Shown here: piece after piece, positions 25,301 through 31,133 of the stretch
How the letters are laid out: the number at the start of each line of letters is the position of its first letter
Position numbering within the stretch: the first letter of the stretch is position 1
Source: an uncultured Prevotellaceae bacterium
GTDB taxonomy: Bacteria; Bacteroidota; Bacteroidia; Bacteroidales; Bacteroidaceae
DNA length: 64,000 nucleotides
Assembly: GCA_902781315.1 (NCBI GenBank)
Contig: CACZIT010000011.1
Coordinates: forward strand, 1-64,000
Reading direction: 5' to 3'
The notes under the pieces: generated by a model
Told to the model about the DNA's origin: nothing
Seen by the model: only the letters and a program-made list of their open reading frames with translations
The model's database searches: none
Program-made: the position numbers and the translations under genes

Positions 25301-25878
25301 TCAGCGTTTCAGGCAGCAACTCCCCTGTTAACCGACTTCCATCCGGTAGGCCCTCCCCTCCTTCGGAGGGGTCGGGGGAGGTCTTCGTTGCCGACTGCAC
25401 CATCGAGAGCGACCTTGCGATGTACTTCCCCGACACCTATGTGCCGGGATCGTCGGAACGCATGCTGCTCTATCGCGAGCTCGATGCCATCGAAGACGAC
25501 CGCTCGCTGCAGGCCTATCGCCAACGCCTGGAGGACCGCTTCGGTCCTGTGCCCCACGAGGGCGAGGAACTCATGCAGGTGGTCATGCTGCGTCGCATCG
25601 GCAAACGTCTCGGCTGTGAGAAGATTACGCTGCGCCAAGGACTCATGATCATGCAGTTTGTGGCCAATGGCGACAGCCCTTACTACCAGAGTGACGTCTT
25701 CAGCCGCGTCATAGGCTATGCCACTTCGCCCGCCAATCTTCGCCGCTGTCTGCTGAAGGAAGTCGCCACGCGTGGCACCACCGCCACCGGCTCGCGCCGC
25801 CTGATGCACGTGCGCGACGTGCCCACCGTCGGCGAGGCCGTAAAGGTGCTAAGGGCAATTGAGAATAATGAAAAGTGA
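22339..25878 (+). CDS. mfd: Transcription-repair coupling factor
   Basis: The 1179-residue protein carries the UvrB-like N-terminal modules, the RNA-polymerase interaction domain (near GDYLVHVDYGIGKFGGL) and the helicase core with Walker A GDVGFGKTEVA and Walker B IIDEEQKFGV. Then come SATPIPRTL, the TRG region ending GRVGRSNRKAFCYLL and the C-terminal D7. It removes RNA polymerase stalled at lesions and recruits UvrA. Codons at about 975-1016 (25260-25385) come from an in-frame palindromic repeat inserted in the linker before D7; the frame stays open. The frame and all motifs are intact, so the protein is probably functional. Confidence 0.96.
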   Translation: MNIHDIAKLYAMLPQVGALRHVLENKSKGDVFLQGLVGSAVPMAFAALAQSKKGKKTSKDILFIMQDADEAGYLYNDLMQLLGSEVLFFPSSYRRAVKFGQRDAANEILRTEVLANLSSRNTNDISTLHSALLIVTYPEALAELVVSQKNLDERLISLSVGQNIDIVELEKQLRELGFREEDYVYEPGQFAVRGSILDVYSYSHELPFRIDFFGDEIDTIRTFEVQDQLSKERREQVEIVPELSAVAQEKVPFMQFLPEGTLLVARDFQYVSDTVGRIYEEGFSQQAMTERMEGLTEMEQAQLRQEMRRDINLSTASQFDALADRHRKLWLAAPPQGYEASLAFHTAPQPLFHKNVELMTQTLADYAKHGYKLYILADSPKQHERLRELLTPQEGEGEMFVSVDHTLHEGFADHDLRACFFTDHQIFDRFHKFTLKNEKARSGKMALTMKELQELEIGDYLVHVDYGIGKFGGLVRIPITNAKGESAYQEVIRIIYQHNDKVDVSIHSLYKISKYRRSDTGEPPRLSILGSGAWDRLKERTKKRIKDIARDLIRLYARRQKEKGFAYSPDSYLQNELEASFLYEDTPDQLRATQEVKADMEASKPMDRLVCGDVGFGKTEVAVRAAFKAATDSKQVAVMVPTTVLAFQHYQTFRNRLKGMPVRVEYLSRARSAKKTKEILADLAEGKIDILIGTHKLIGKQVVWKDLGLLIIDEEQKFGVSVKEKLRQLKANIDTLTMSATPIPRTLQFSLMGARDMSIIRTPPPNRYPIYTELGTYGSDLISDAINYELSRNGQVFFVNDRISNLEEIKRLIEKNVPDCRVVIGHGQMKPEELEKVVMDFINYDYDVLLSTTIIENGIDIPNANTIIINDAHRFGLSDLHQMRGRVGRSNRKAFCYLLAPPKAVLTPEARRRLEALETFSELGSGFNLAMQDLDIRGAGNLLGAEQSGFMEDLGYETYLKIIKQAMAELANESPTPSPSRGEEGLAVSVSGSNSPVNRLPSGRPSPPSEGSGEVFVADCTIESDLAMYFPDTYVPGSSERMLLYRELDAIEDDRSLQAYRQRLEDRFGPVPHEGEELMQVVMLRRIGKRLGCEKITLRQGLMIMQFVANGDSPYYQSDVFSRVIGYATSPANLRRCLLKEVATRGTTATGSRRLMHVRDVPTVGEAVKVLRAIENNEK
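25260..25385. mobile_element. In-frame CCCCTCCC palindromic element inside mfd
   Basis: The left arm (about 25263-25291) and right arm (about 25349-25382) are inverted, each with its own inner hairpin (CCCTCCCGAGGGGAGG and CCCCTCCTTCGGAGGGG). It is read as PTPSPSRGEEG...PSPPSEGSGE, has no stop codon and lies in the linker before domain D7. Confidence 0.8.
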
Positions 25879-26045
25879 ATAGCGATTAGTGAATAGTGAA
25901 TAGTGAATAGTGAGTAGTGAATAGTGAGTAGTGAATAGCGATTAGTGAATAGTGAGTAGTGAATAGTTTATGATTACTCTTGCTGATGGAGGTTTCTGCC
26001 TCAAAAGCAAATTATAAACTATTCACTACTCACTATTCACTATTC
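25878..26045. repeat. AGTGAATAG tandem repeat with an inverted partner
   Basis: About ten units of GTGAATA(GT/GC) run from the mfd stop to 25965. The reverse complement (ACTATTCACTACTCACTATTC) returns at about 26013-26046, so the region folds into a long stem around a ~45-nt loop. It separates convergent mfd and the SDR gene and may act as a two-way terminator. Confidence 0.65.
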
Positions 26046-26047
26046 AC

Positions 26048-26082
26048 TCTCTCCCCTCCTTTGGAGGGGGCGGGGGAGGTCT
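26048..26082. repeat. Solo arm of the CCCCTCCC element
   Basis: CTCCCCTCCTTTGGAGGGGG then CGGGGGAGGTC, the same arm as in the RND-pump insertion, ending one base from the SDR stop codon. Confidence 0.6.
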
Positions 26083-26083
26083 T

Positions 26084-26857
26084 TTATACGCACGTGTATC
26101 CGCCGTCTACGGGCAGGGCTACGCCGTTCACGTAGCTCGAGGCGGGCGATGCCAGGAAGATGGCGGCAGCATCGAGCTCACCCTCGTTGCCATAGCGCTC
26201 CACAGGGATGGTGCCCTTGGCATACTGGGCAAACCAGTCAGTCTCCAGGGTGTCCTTCGTCAGCGGAGTCCAGAAGTAGCCCGGGCAGATGGTGTTCACA
26301 GTGATGCCATACTTACCCCACTCGGCAGCCAGACCGCGCGAAAGGTTCACCACGCCACCCTTGGCAGCATGATAGGGCGAGCATGGAGCAATCTTGTTGC
26401 CCACCAGTCCGTACATCGACGCAATATTGATGATGCGACCGTACTTGGCAGGAATCATCGCCTGCTTGGCCACGGCGCGAGCCATGCGGAACGTGCCGAA
26501 GAGGTCGATCTGCATCTCGTTGTCGAACTGCTCGTCGGTGATGTCCTCGGCCGGAGCCACGGCACCCGTGCCGGCATTGTTGATCAGGATGTCGATGCGG
26601 CCGAAGCGCTCCATTGTCTGGCGCACCACGTCGTCAACCATCTCCGTCTTCGTCACGTCGCAGCGTATCGGTAGCACCTCCACGCCAAACTCTTCGCGCA
26701 GCTCCTTGGCCACCTCCTCGAGTTTTTCCATACGGCGTGCGATAGGCACGATGTTACATCCCTGGTTGGCCAGTGCCTTTGCCATCTGCACACCCAGTCC
26801 GCCCGAGCAACCCGTTACGATTGCCACGTGGCCTTTCAAGTCGAAATAGTTCTTCAT
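26084..26857 (-). CDS. Short-chain dehydrogenase/reductase (gluconate 5-dehydrogenase-like)
   Basis: A 257-residue classical SDR: cofactor motif TGCSGGLG (about 15-22), NNAGTG, the catalytic Ser in INIASMYG and the Tyr/Lys pair in SPYHAAKGG. The order and C-terminus (GVALPVDGGY) fit the IdnO/gluconate 5-dehydrogenase and 3-oxoacyl-ACP reductase-like branch. It is likely NAD(P)-dependent and cytosolic, reducing a sugar acid; the exact substrate is not shown. It is a single gene with its own promoter. Confidence 0.85.
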   Translation of the reverse strand: MKNYFDLKGHVAIVTGCSGGLGVQMAKALANQGCNIVPIARRMEKLEEVAKELREEFGVEVLPIRCDVTKTEMVDDVVRQTMERFGRIDILINNAGTGAVAPAEDITDEQFDNEMQIDLFGTFRMARAVAKQAMIPAKYGRIINIASMYGLVGNKIAPCSPYHAAKGGVVNLSRGLAAEWGKYGITVNTICPGYFWTPLTKDTLETDWFAQYAKGTIPVERYGNEGELDAAAIFLASPASSYVNGVALPVDGGYTCV

Positions 26858-26906
26858 ATTCTTTCTTGTTTTTGATGGTAATAATGATATTTTTCTCTGT
26901 CGCCCA

Positions 26907-26914
26907 CAAAGTTA
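26907..26914 (-). promoter_or_regulatory. -7 promoter element of the SDR gene
   Basis: TAACTTTG on the minus strand, 50 nt before the ATG at 26857. Confidence 0.55.
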
Positions 26915-27002
26915 AGGAAAAAAGATGAATAATTGAAAAAAAAGCAGAAGAAAAAAGGCGACAAAGCCATAAAAAAAAGGAGATGATATAGAAGTTGCCC
27001 CC

Positions 27003-27112
27003 ATCAAGCACTGAAAGTGCGACAGAATATAGGCGGGTGGTGGAGCAAAGCGACACTACGAAAGAGTCTCCTTCGTAGCCGAGCGCGTAGCGCAGAGGAG
27101 AAAAAACTGATA
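27003..27112 (+). repeat. GGTGGAGCAAAGCGAC repeat, left flank of the esterase-GH53 gene
   Basis: Begins AGCACTGAAAGTGC and continues through GGTGGAGCAAAGCGAC to GAGAAAAAACTG. The reverse complement of 29230-29340 follows the same order with the middle diverged, so the two copies face each other around the gene at 27362-29128. Confidence 0.55.
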
Positions 27113-27200
27113 GGTCATTGCCGAACGACCTTGAATGACGATGCGGAAATAACTGTAAAAAATCCGACATTAGTATACAAGCAGATTGCTTTTTTTTTCG

Positions 27201-27208
27201 TATCTTTG
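27201..27208 (+). promoter_or_regulatory. -7 promoter element of the esterase-GH53 gene
   Basis: TATCTTTG. It implies a leader of about 145 nt containing the 38-nt direct repeat. Confidence 0.6.
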
Positions 27209-27247
27209 CCGTCGAGAAATCAATTTAATCAACTTTCGCAAGTTCTT

Positions 27248-27323
27248 GCTCCGTTTCACTACGCAAGCGGCAGAGCCGAGCACTAGCTCCGTTTCACTAC
27301 GCAAGCGGCAGAGCCGAGCACTA
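27248..27323. repeat. Two direct 38-nt repeats in the leader
   Basis: GCTCCGTTTCACTACGCAAG then CGGCAGAGCCGAGCACTA, twice without a gap (27248-27285, 27286-27323), with the start of a third. Each unit is a version of the TTCTTTCTCCG hairpin family. Confidence 0.75.
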
Positions 27324-27361
27324 GCTCCACTGCGTTTAATTCTCTTAAAATGACTGGACTT

Positions 27362-29128
27362 ATGATGAAGATAATCGTTTTTCCCCTGCTGCTCCTGCTC
27401 GCACTCCTGCCGGCAGTGCAGATGCAGGCCGAGACCCGTGAATTGTGGATTGACAACGGCAGCCGCCACATCTACGGCGAACTGTTCACACCGCCCGATG
27501 CCCGCGAGGACGGCCCTGTAGCCATTATCGCCCACGGCTTCAATGGCACTGCCGACTACGGGCGCAACTACTTCGACGTGATGGGCCGGCTGGGCTATCG
27601 CTGCTACACACTGGACTTCCCTTGCGGCTCCGTGCGCAGCCGTAGCGACAGCAACACGCTGAACATGTCGATTCTCGACGAGGTGAGCGACCTGCGCGCC
27701 GTCGTAGGCTACTTCCGCAAGCAGGGCCACCGCCACGTGGTTCTCATAGGCGAGAGTCAGGGTGGACTCGTGTCGGCGCTCACCGCCGCCGAACTGAAGG
27801 ACGAGGTGAGCCAGCTGGTGCTGGTCTATCCTGCCCTGTGCATCCCCGACAACTGGCGCCAGCGCTATCCGCGCGTGGAGGACATCCAGGACGTCACCGA
27901 GCTGTGGGGCATCAAGATGGGGCGTCGCTTCTTCGAGGAGATTCACGACATGCATTCGCTCGACCTCATCGGACAGTATCGCGGTCCTGTGCTCATCGTG
28001 CAGGGCGATGCCGATCGTGTGGTGTCGATGGACGACTCGCGCCGTGCCCAGCAGCTCTATCGCCCGGGCACCCGACTGCACGTCATCCCAGGTGCAAGCC
28101 ATGGTTTCAAACCTCATGAGCTGCAGCAGGAGATGCAACAGCTGGAACAGTTTCTTCTGTCGGGCAACGACTTCGTGAAGGGGGCCGACGTGGGCTTCCT
28201 CACGGGGCAGGAGCGGCGGGGCGTGGTGTTCCACGACCGCAACGGACGCGAGCGCGAGTGCCTGGAACTGCTGAAGAACGACTACCAGATGTCGGCCATC
28301 CGCATGCGCGTCTGGGTGAATCCTCGTGGCGGGTCGTGCGACAAGAACGAGCTGCTCGCCATGGCCCGCCGCGTAAAGGCACTGGGCATGCAGCTGATGG
28401 TGGACTTTCACTACAGCGACTCGTGGGCCGACCCCGGCAAACAGCCCATCCCGAAGGCATGGCAGGGACACAGCTTCGAAGAGATGAAGCAGGACCTGCG
28501 GCAGCACACTATCGAGGTGCTCTCGCTGCTGAAGGAAAACGGTATCCAGCCCCGTTGGGTGCAGGTGGGAAACGAGACCACCAACGGCCTGCTGTGGTCC
28601 ATGGGGCACATCAAGCAGAATCCTGAGCAGTATGCTGGTTTCATCGGTGCCGGCTACGATGCGGTGAAAGAGGTGTTTCCCGAGGCCACCGTCATCGTAC
28701 ACCTCGACCGCGGCCATCAGCAGAGCCTCTACGACCACAACCTCGACACCATCTTGAAGTACGGCGGCAAGTTCGACATGGTGGGTATGTCGCTCTATCC
28801 CTATTGGGCCATGGAGGGCCATCCCGAACTCAATGCCGACGACATCATCACCGACTGCATCCGGAACATCCGCCACGTCGGCGAGAAGTACCATTGCGAC
28901 GTGATGATCGTCGAGACCGGCTACGAGGTAGACGAACAGCATCCTGAGAAAATGGAGGAAGGCCGTCGCCAGCTGGCGCGTGTCATCAACGAGGCCCGCA
29001 ACGAGACTGGCGGCCGTTGCCGCGGCGTCTTCTACTGGGAACCGCAGTGTCTGCCTGGCGGCTATAAGCTCGGTGCCTTCGACAGCAAGGCCCAGCCCAC
29101 CGCCATCATGGAGGGATTCGTGGAATAG
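27362..29128 (+). CDS. Bifunctional esterase (feruloyl/acyl esterase-like) fused to GH53 endo-beta-1,4-galactanase
   Basis: Residue numbers count from an ATG at 27350; the signal peptide starts better at 27362 (MMKIIVFPLLLLLALLP). Residues about 28-270 are an alpha/beta hydrolase like bacterial cinnamoyl esterases: nucleophile Ser136 in GESQGG, likely Asp222 in GDADRVV and His251 in GASHGF. Residues about 275-592 are GH53: RMRVWVNP, the acid/base Glu409 in QVGNET and the nucleophile Glu522 in IVETGY. Such a protein could remove ester-linked phenolic or acetyl groups and cut beta-1,4-galactan side chains of pectin. It is exported. Inverted repeats flank it and a strong terminator follows. Confidence 0.88.
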   Translation: MMKIIVFPLLLLLALLPAVQMQAETRELWIDNGSRHIYGELFTPPDAREDGPVAIIAHGFNGTADYGRNYFDVMGRLGYRCYTLDFPCGSVRSRSDSNTLNMSILDEVSDLRAVVGYFRKQGHRHVVLIGESQGGLVSALTAAELKDEVSQLVLVYPALCIPDNWRQRYPRVEDIQDVTELWGIKMGRRFFEEIHDMHSLDLIGQYRGPVLIVQGDADRVVSMDDSRRAQQLYRPGTRLHVIPGASHGFKPHELQQEMQQLEQFLLSGNDFVKGADVGFLTGQERRGVVFHDRNGRERECLELLKNDYQMSAIRMRVWVNPRGGSCDKNELLAMARRVKALGMQLMVDFHYSDSWADPGKQPIPKAWQGHSFEEMKQDLRQHTIEVLSLLKENGIQPRWVQVGNETTNGLLWSMGHIKQNPEQYAGFIGAGYDAVKEVFPEATVIVHLDRGHQQSLYDHNLDTILKYGGKFDMVGMSLYPYWAMEGHPELNADDIITDCIRNIRHVGEKYHCDVMIVETGYEVDEQHPEKMEEGRRQLARVINEARNETGGRCRGVFYWEPQCLPGGYKLGAFDSKAQPTAIMEGFVE

Positions 29129-29130
29129 AC

Positions 29131-29159
29131 AAGAGCAGCAGGGGTTGTCCACTGCTGCT
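29131..29159. repeat. Hairpin after the esterase-GH53 stop
   Basis: GAGCAGCAG and CTGCTGCTC, nine base pairs around a ten-base loop, between the stop codon and the terminator. Confidence 0.55.
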
Positions 29160-29179
29160 CATGTCTCTGATAGGAAAGG

Positions 29180-29212
29180 AAAGAGGCTGCATGTTGGTGC
29201 AGCCTCTTTGCT
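29180..29212 (+). terminator. Rho-independent terminator of the esterase-GH53 gene
   Basis: AAAGAGGCTGCA and TGCAGCCTCTTT form a perfect 12-bp stem with loop TGTTGG, 50 nt after the stop. Confidence 0.8.
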
Positions 29213-29229
29213 TTAGGGAATTATTTAGC

Positions 29230-29340
29230 AGTTCTTTCTCCGCTTTTGCTACGGAAGCGGCAGAGCCGAGCGTCGCTTTGCTCCACCGCCTGCCTGTGTT
29301 CTGGCACTTTCATTGCTTGAAAGTGCCATCTCTTATATCA
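29230..29340 (-). repeat. TTCTTTCTCCG hairpin copy B and right flank repeat
   Basis: 29232-29272 is another copy of the 2560-2600 family. The whole stretch, reversed, resembles 27003-27112 (GTCGCTTTGCTCCACC ... GCACTTTCA). Confidence 0.55.
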
Positions 29341-29348
29341 TTGCTTTT

Positions 29349-30704
29349 TTACTGCGGTACGCTCTGGAGGGTCTTCTCGATGTCGGCGTCAGAAATCTTG
29401 TAGTTCTGCAGGTCGCCGTTGAGGAACTGCTCGTAGGCCGTCATGTCGATGAGGCCGTGGCCCGAGAGGTTGAAGAGGATGACCTTCTCCTCGCCCGTCT
29501 CCTTGCACTTGTTGGCCTCACGAATGGCGGCGGCAATGGCATGAGATGACTCCGGAGCGGGGATGATGCCCTCGGTGCGGGCGAAGAGCAGTCCGGCCTC
29601 GAAGGTCTCCAATTGCGGGATGTCGACGCCGTGCATGAGTCCGTCCTTGATGAGCTGCGAGATAATCATACCGGCACCGTGGTAGCGCAGTCCGCCGGCG
29701 TGGATGTTGGCAGGCTTGAAGGCGTGGCCCAGCGTGTACATGGGCAGCAGGGGCGTGTAGCCGGCCTCGTCGCCGAAGTCGTAGCGGAACTCGCCGCGTG
29801 TGAGCTTCGGGCAGCTCTCGGGCTCTGCGGCGATGAACTCGGTGGTCTTTCCGTCCTTCAGGTTGTGGCGCATGAAGGGGAAGGCGATGCCGCCGAAGTT
29901 GCTGCCGCCGCCGAAGCAGGCAATCACCACGTCGGGATATTCGCCAGCCATTGCCATCTGCTTCTCAGCCTCAAGGCCGATGATGCTCTGATGCAAGGCC
30001 ACGTGATTGAGCACGGAGCCCAGCGTGTACTTACAGTTGGGCGTGGTCGTAGCCAGCTCTACGGCCTCAGAGATGGCGGTGCCGAGCGAACCGGGGTGGC
30101 GCGGGTCGCGGGTGATGATGTCCTTGCCGGCGCGGGTCGACATGGAGGGCGAACCCGTCACGGCGGCGCCGAACGTGCGCATGATGCTGGAGCGGTAGGG
30201 CTTCTGCTGCATGGAAATCTTCACCTGATAGACGGCGGCCTCCAGGCCGAACACTGCTGCGGCATAGGATAGGGCAGCACCCCACTGGCCGGCACCCGTC
30301 TCGGTGGTGACATTAGTGGTGCCTTCCACTTTGGCGTAGTAGCACTGGGGTAGGGCAGAGTTGACCTTATGCGAGCCCAGCGGATTCACCGACTCGTTCT
30401 TGAAATAGATATGGGCAGGCGTGCCGAGGGCTTCCTCCAGCTCATAGGCGCGCACCAGCGGCGTGGAGCGGTAGCTGCGGTACTTCTCGAGCACGGGCTC
30501 GGGGATGGGGATGAACGGGTGTTCCTGGTCGAGTTCCTGCACGCAGCACTCGCGTGGGAATATGTGGGCGAGGTCGTCGACGCCCAGCGGCTGCTTTGTG
30601 GCGGGATGGATGGGCGGCAGCGGCTTGTTGGGCATGTCGGCCTGGATGTTGTACCATGCTGTGGGCAGTTCGTTCTCTTGAAGGATAAATCTCTTCTGTT
30701 TCAT
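29349..30704 (-). CDS. trpB2: Tryptophan synthase beta-like protein TrpB2
   Basis: The 451-residue PLP enzyme has the TrpB2 signature: an N-terminal extension (NELPTAWYNIQADMP) and FPRECC, which ordinary TrpB lacks. The PLP lysine is in the GSHKVNSA motif, and ETGAGQWG and a glycine-rich phosphate loop CFGGGSNFGG are present. It joins indole and serine to make tryptophan. No trpA or other trp gene is near, so it may rescue free indole. Its leader (30705-31012) contains a peptide with three tandem Trp codons and a terminator hairpin, so it is probably controlled by tryptophan attenuation. Confidence 0.92.
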   Translation of the reverse strand: MKQKRFILQENELPTAWYNIQADMPNKPLPPIHPATKQPLGVDDLAHIFPRECCVQELDQEHPFIPIPEPVLEKYRSYRSTPLVRAYELEEALGTPAHIYFKNESVNPLGSHKVNSALPQCYYAKVEGTTNVTTETGAGQWGAALSYAAAVFGLEAAVYQVKISMQQKPYRSSIMRTFGAAVTGSPSMSTRAGKDIITRDPRHPGSLGTAISEAVELATTTPNCKYTLGSVLNHVALHQSIIGLEAEKQMAMAGEYPDVVIACFGGGSNFGGIAFPFMRHNLKDGKTTEFIAAEPESCPKLTRGEFRYDFGDEAGYTPLLPMYTLGHAFKPANIHAGGLRYHGAGMIISQLIKDGLMHGVDIPQLETFEAGLLFARTEGIIPAPESSHAIAAAIREANKCKETGEEKVILFNLSGHGLIDMTAYEQFLNGDLQNYKISDADIEKTLQSVPQ

Positions 30705-30754
30705 AAAGTTGATATTTTTATTAGTTAATAATGATGGTGATAATTATTTACGAT

Positions 30755-30798
30755 TTCTTTCTCCATTTCATTACGAAAGCGAGCAAGCTCGAGTCCGG
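30755..30798. repeat. TTCTTTCTCC hairpin repeat, copy C
   Basis: TTTCTTTCTCCATTTCATTACGAAAGCGAGCAAGCTCGAGT in two pieces, a diverged copy lying between the trpB2 attenuator and the trpB2 start. Confidence 0.5.
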
Positions 30799-30828
30799 AT
30801 TTTACGGATTTCTTGGACTCCCTCCAAA

Positions 30829-30866
30829 GGAAAAGGGGCCTGTCGTTGAGAACGGCAGACCCCTTT
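30829..30866 (-). terminator. Attenuator terminator of trpB2
   Basis: On the minus strand AAAGGGGTCTGCCGTT pairs with AACGACAGGCCCCTTT (one mismatch) around CTC, then a T-rich tail TTCCTTT. It lies 34 nt after the leader-peptide stop and about 125 nt before the trpB2 ATG, so it must be read through to express the gene. Confidence 0.72.
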
Positions 30867-30899
30867 ATGGCTATACATGATTCCACACGGTCAGGCGAC

Positions 30900-30959
30900 T
30901 CACGACTTTTTGAATCTTGAGCTGCGCCACCACCAATATGTAGAAATCATTGTCATCAT
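30900..30959 (-). CDS. Tryptophan-rich leader peptide of trpB2
   Basis: The 19-residue reading frame MMTMISTYWWWRSSRFKKS has three tandem TGG codons (30927-30935). It follows a promoter by about 55 nt and precedes a terminator hairpin and the TrpB2 gene. GGCG just after the Trp codons can pair with CGCC of GAGTCGCC behind the stop (with CTC/GAG inside), and GACC further on can pair with GGTC in the terminator's first arm; so pause, antiterminator and terminator elements are all possible. The logic would follow classical trp attenuation: ribosomes stalling at Trp codons let transcription continue. Structures were not computed. Confidence 0.72.
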   Translation of the reverse strand: MMTMISTYWWWRSSRFKKS

Positions 30960-31018
30960 TCTGAAGTTTTTAAGTTTCGAGTTCCACGTTTTCTTGGTTT
31001 TTGAAACGTTTACGGCAG

Positions 31019-31050
31019 CAAAATTAAAACAATAATCTGGAACAACCAAA
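31019..31050 (-). promoter_or_regulatory. Promoter of the trpB2 leader
   Basis: On the minus strand TTTG (31047-31050) and TAATTTTG (31019-31026), 20 nt apart, match the Bacteroidetes -33/-7 pair. Transcription would begin near 31012. Confidence 0.6.
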
Positions 31051-31133
31051 CAAATTGAAAGATTTTTTACGTCTTTAGTTGAAATCTTTCGTTTTTGTTG
31101 TCATGTCCCAGCGTCTTGAGGCGTTTTGGATTC

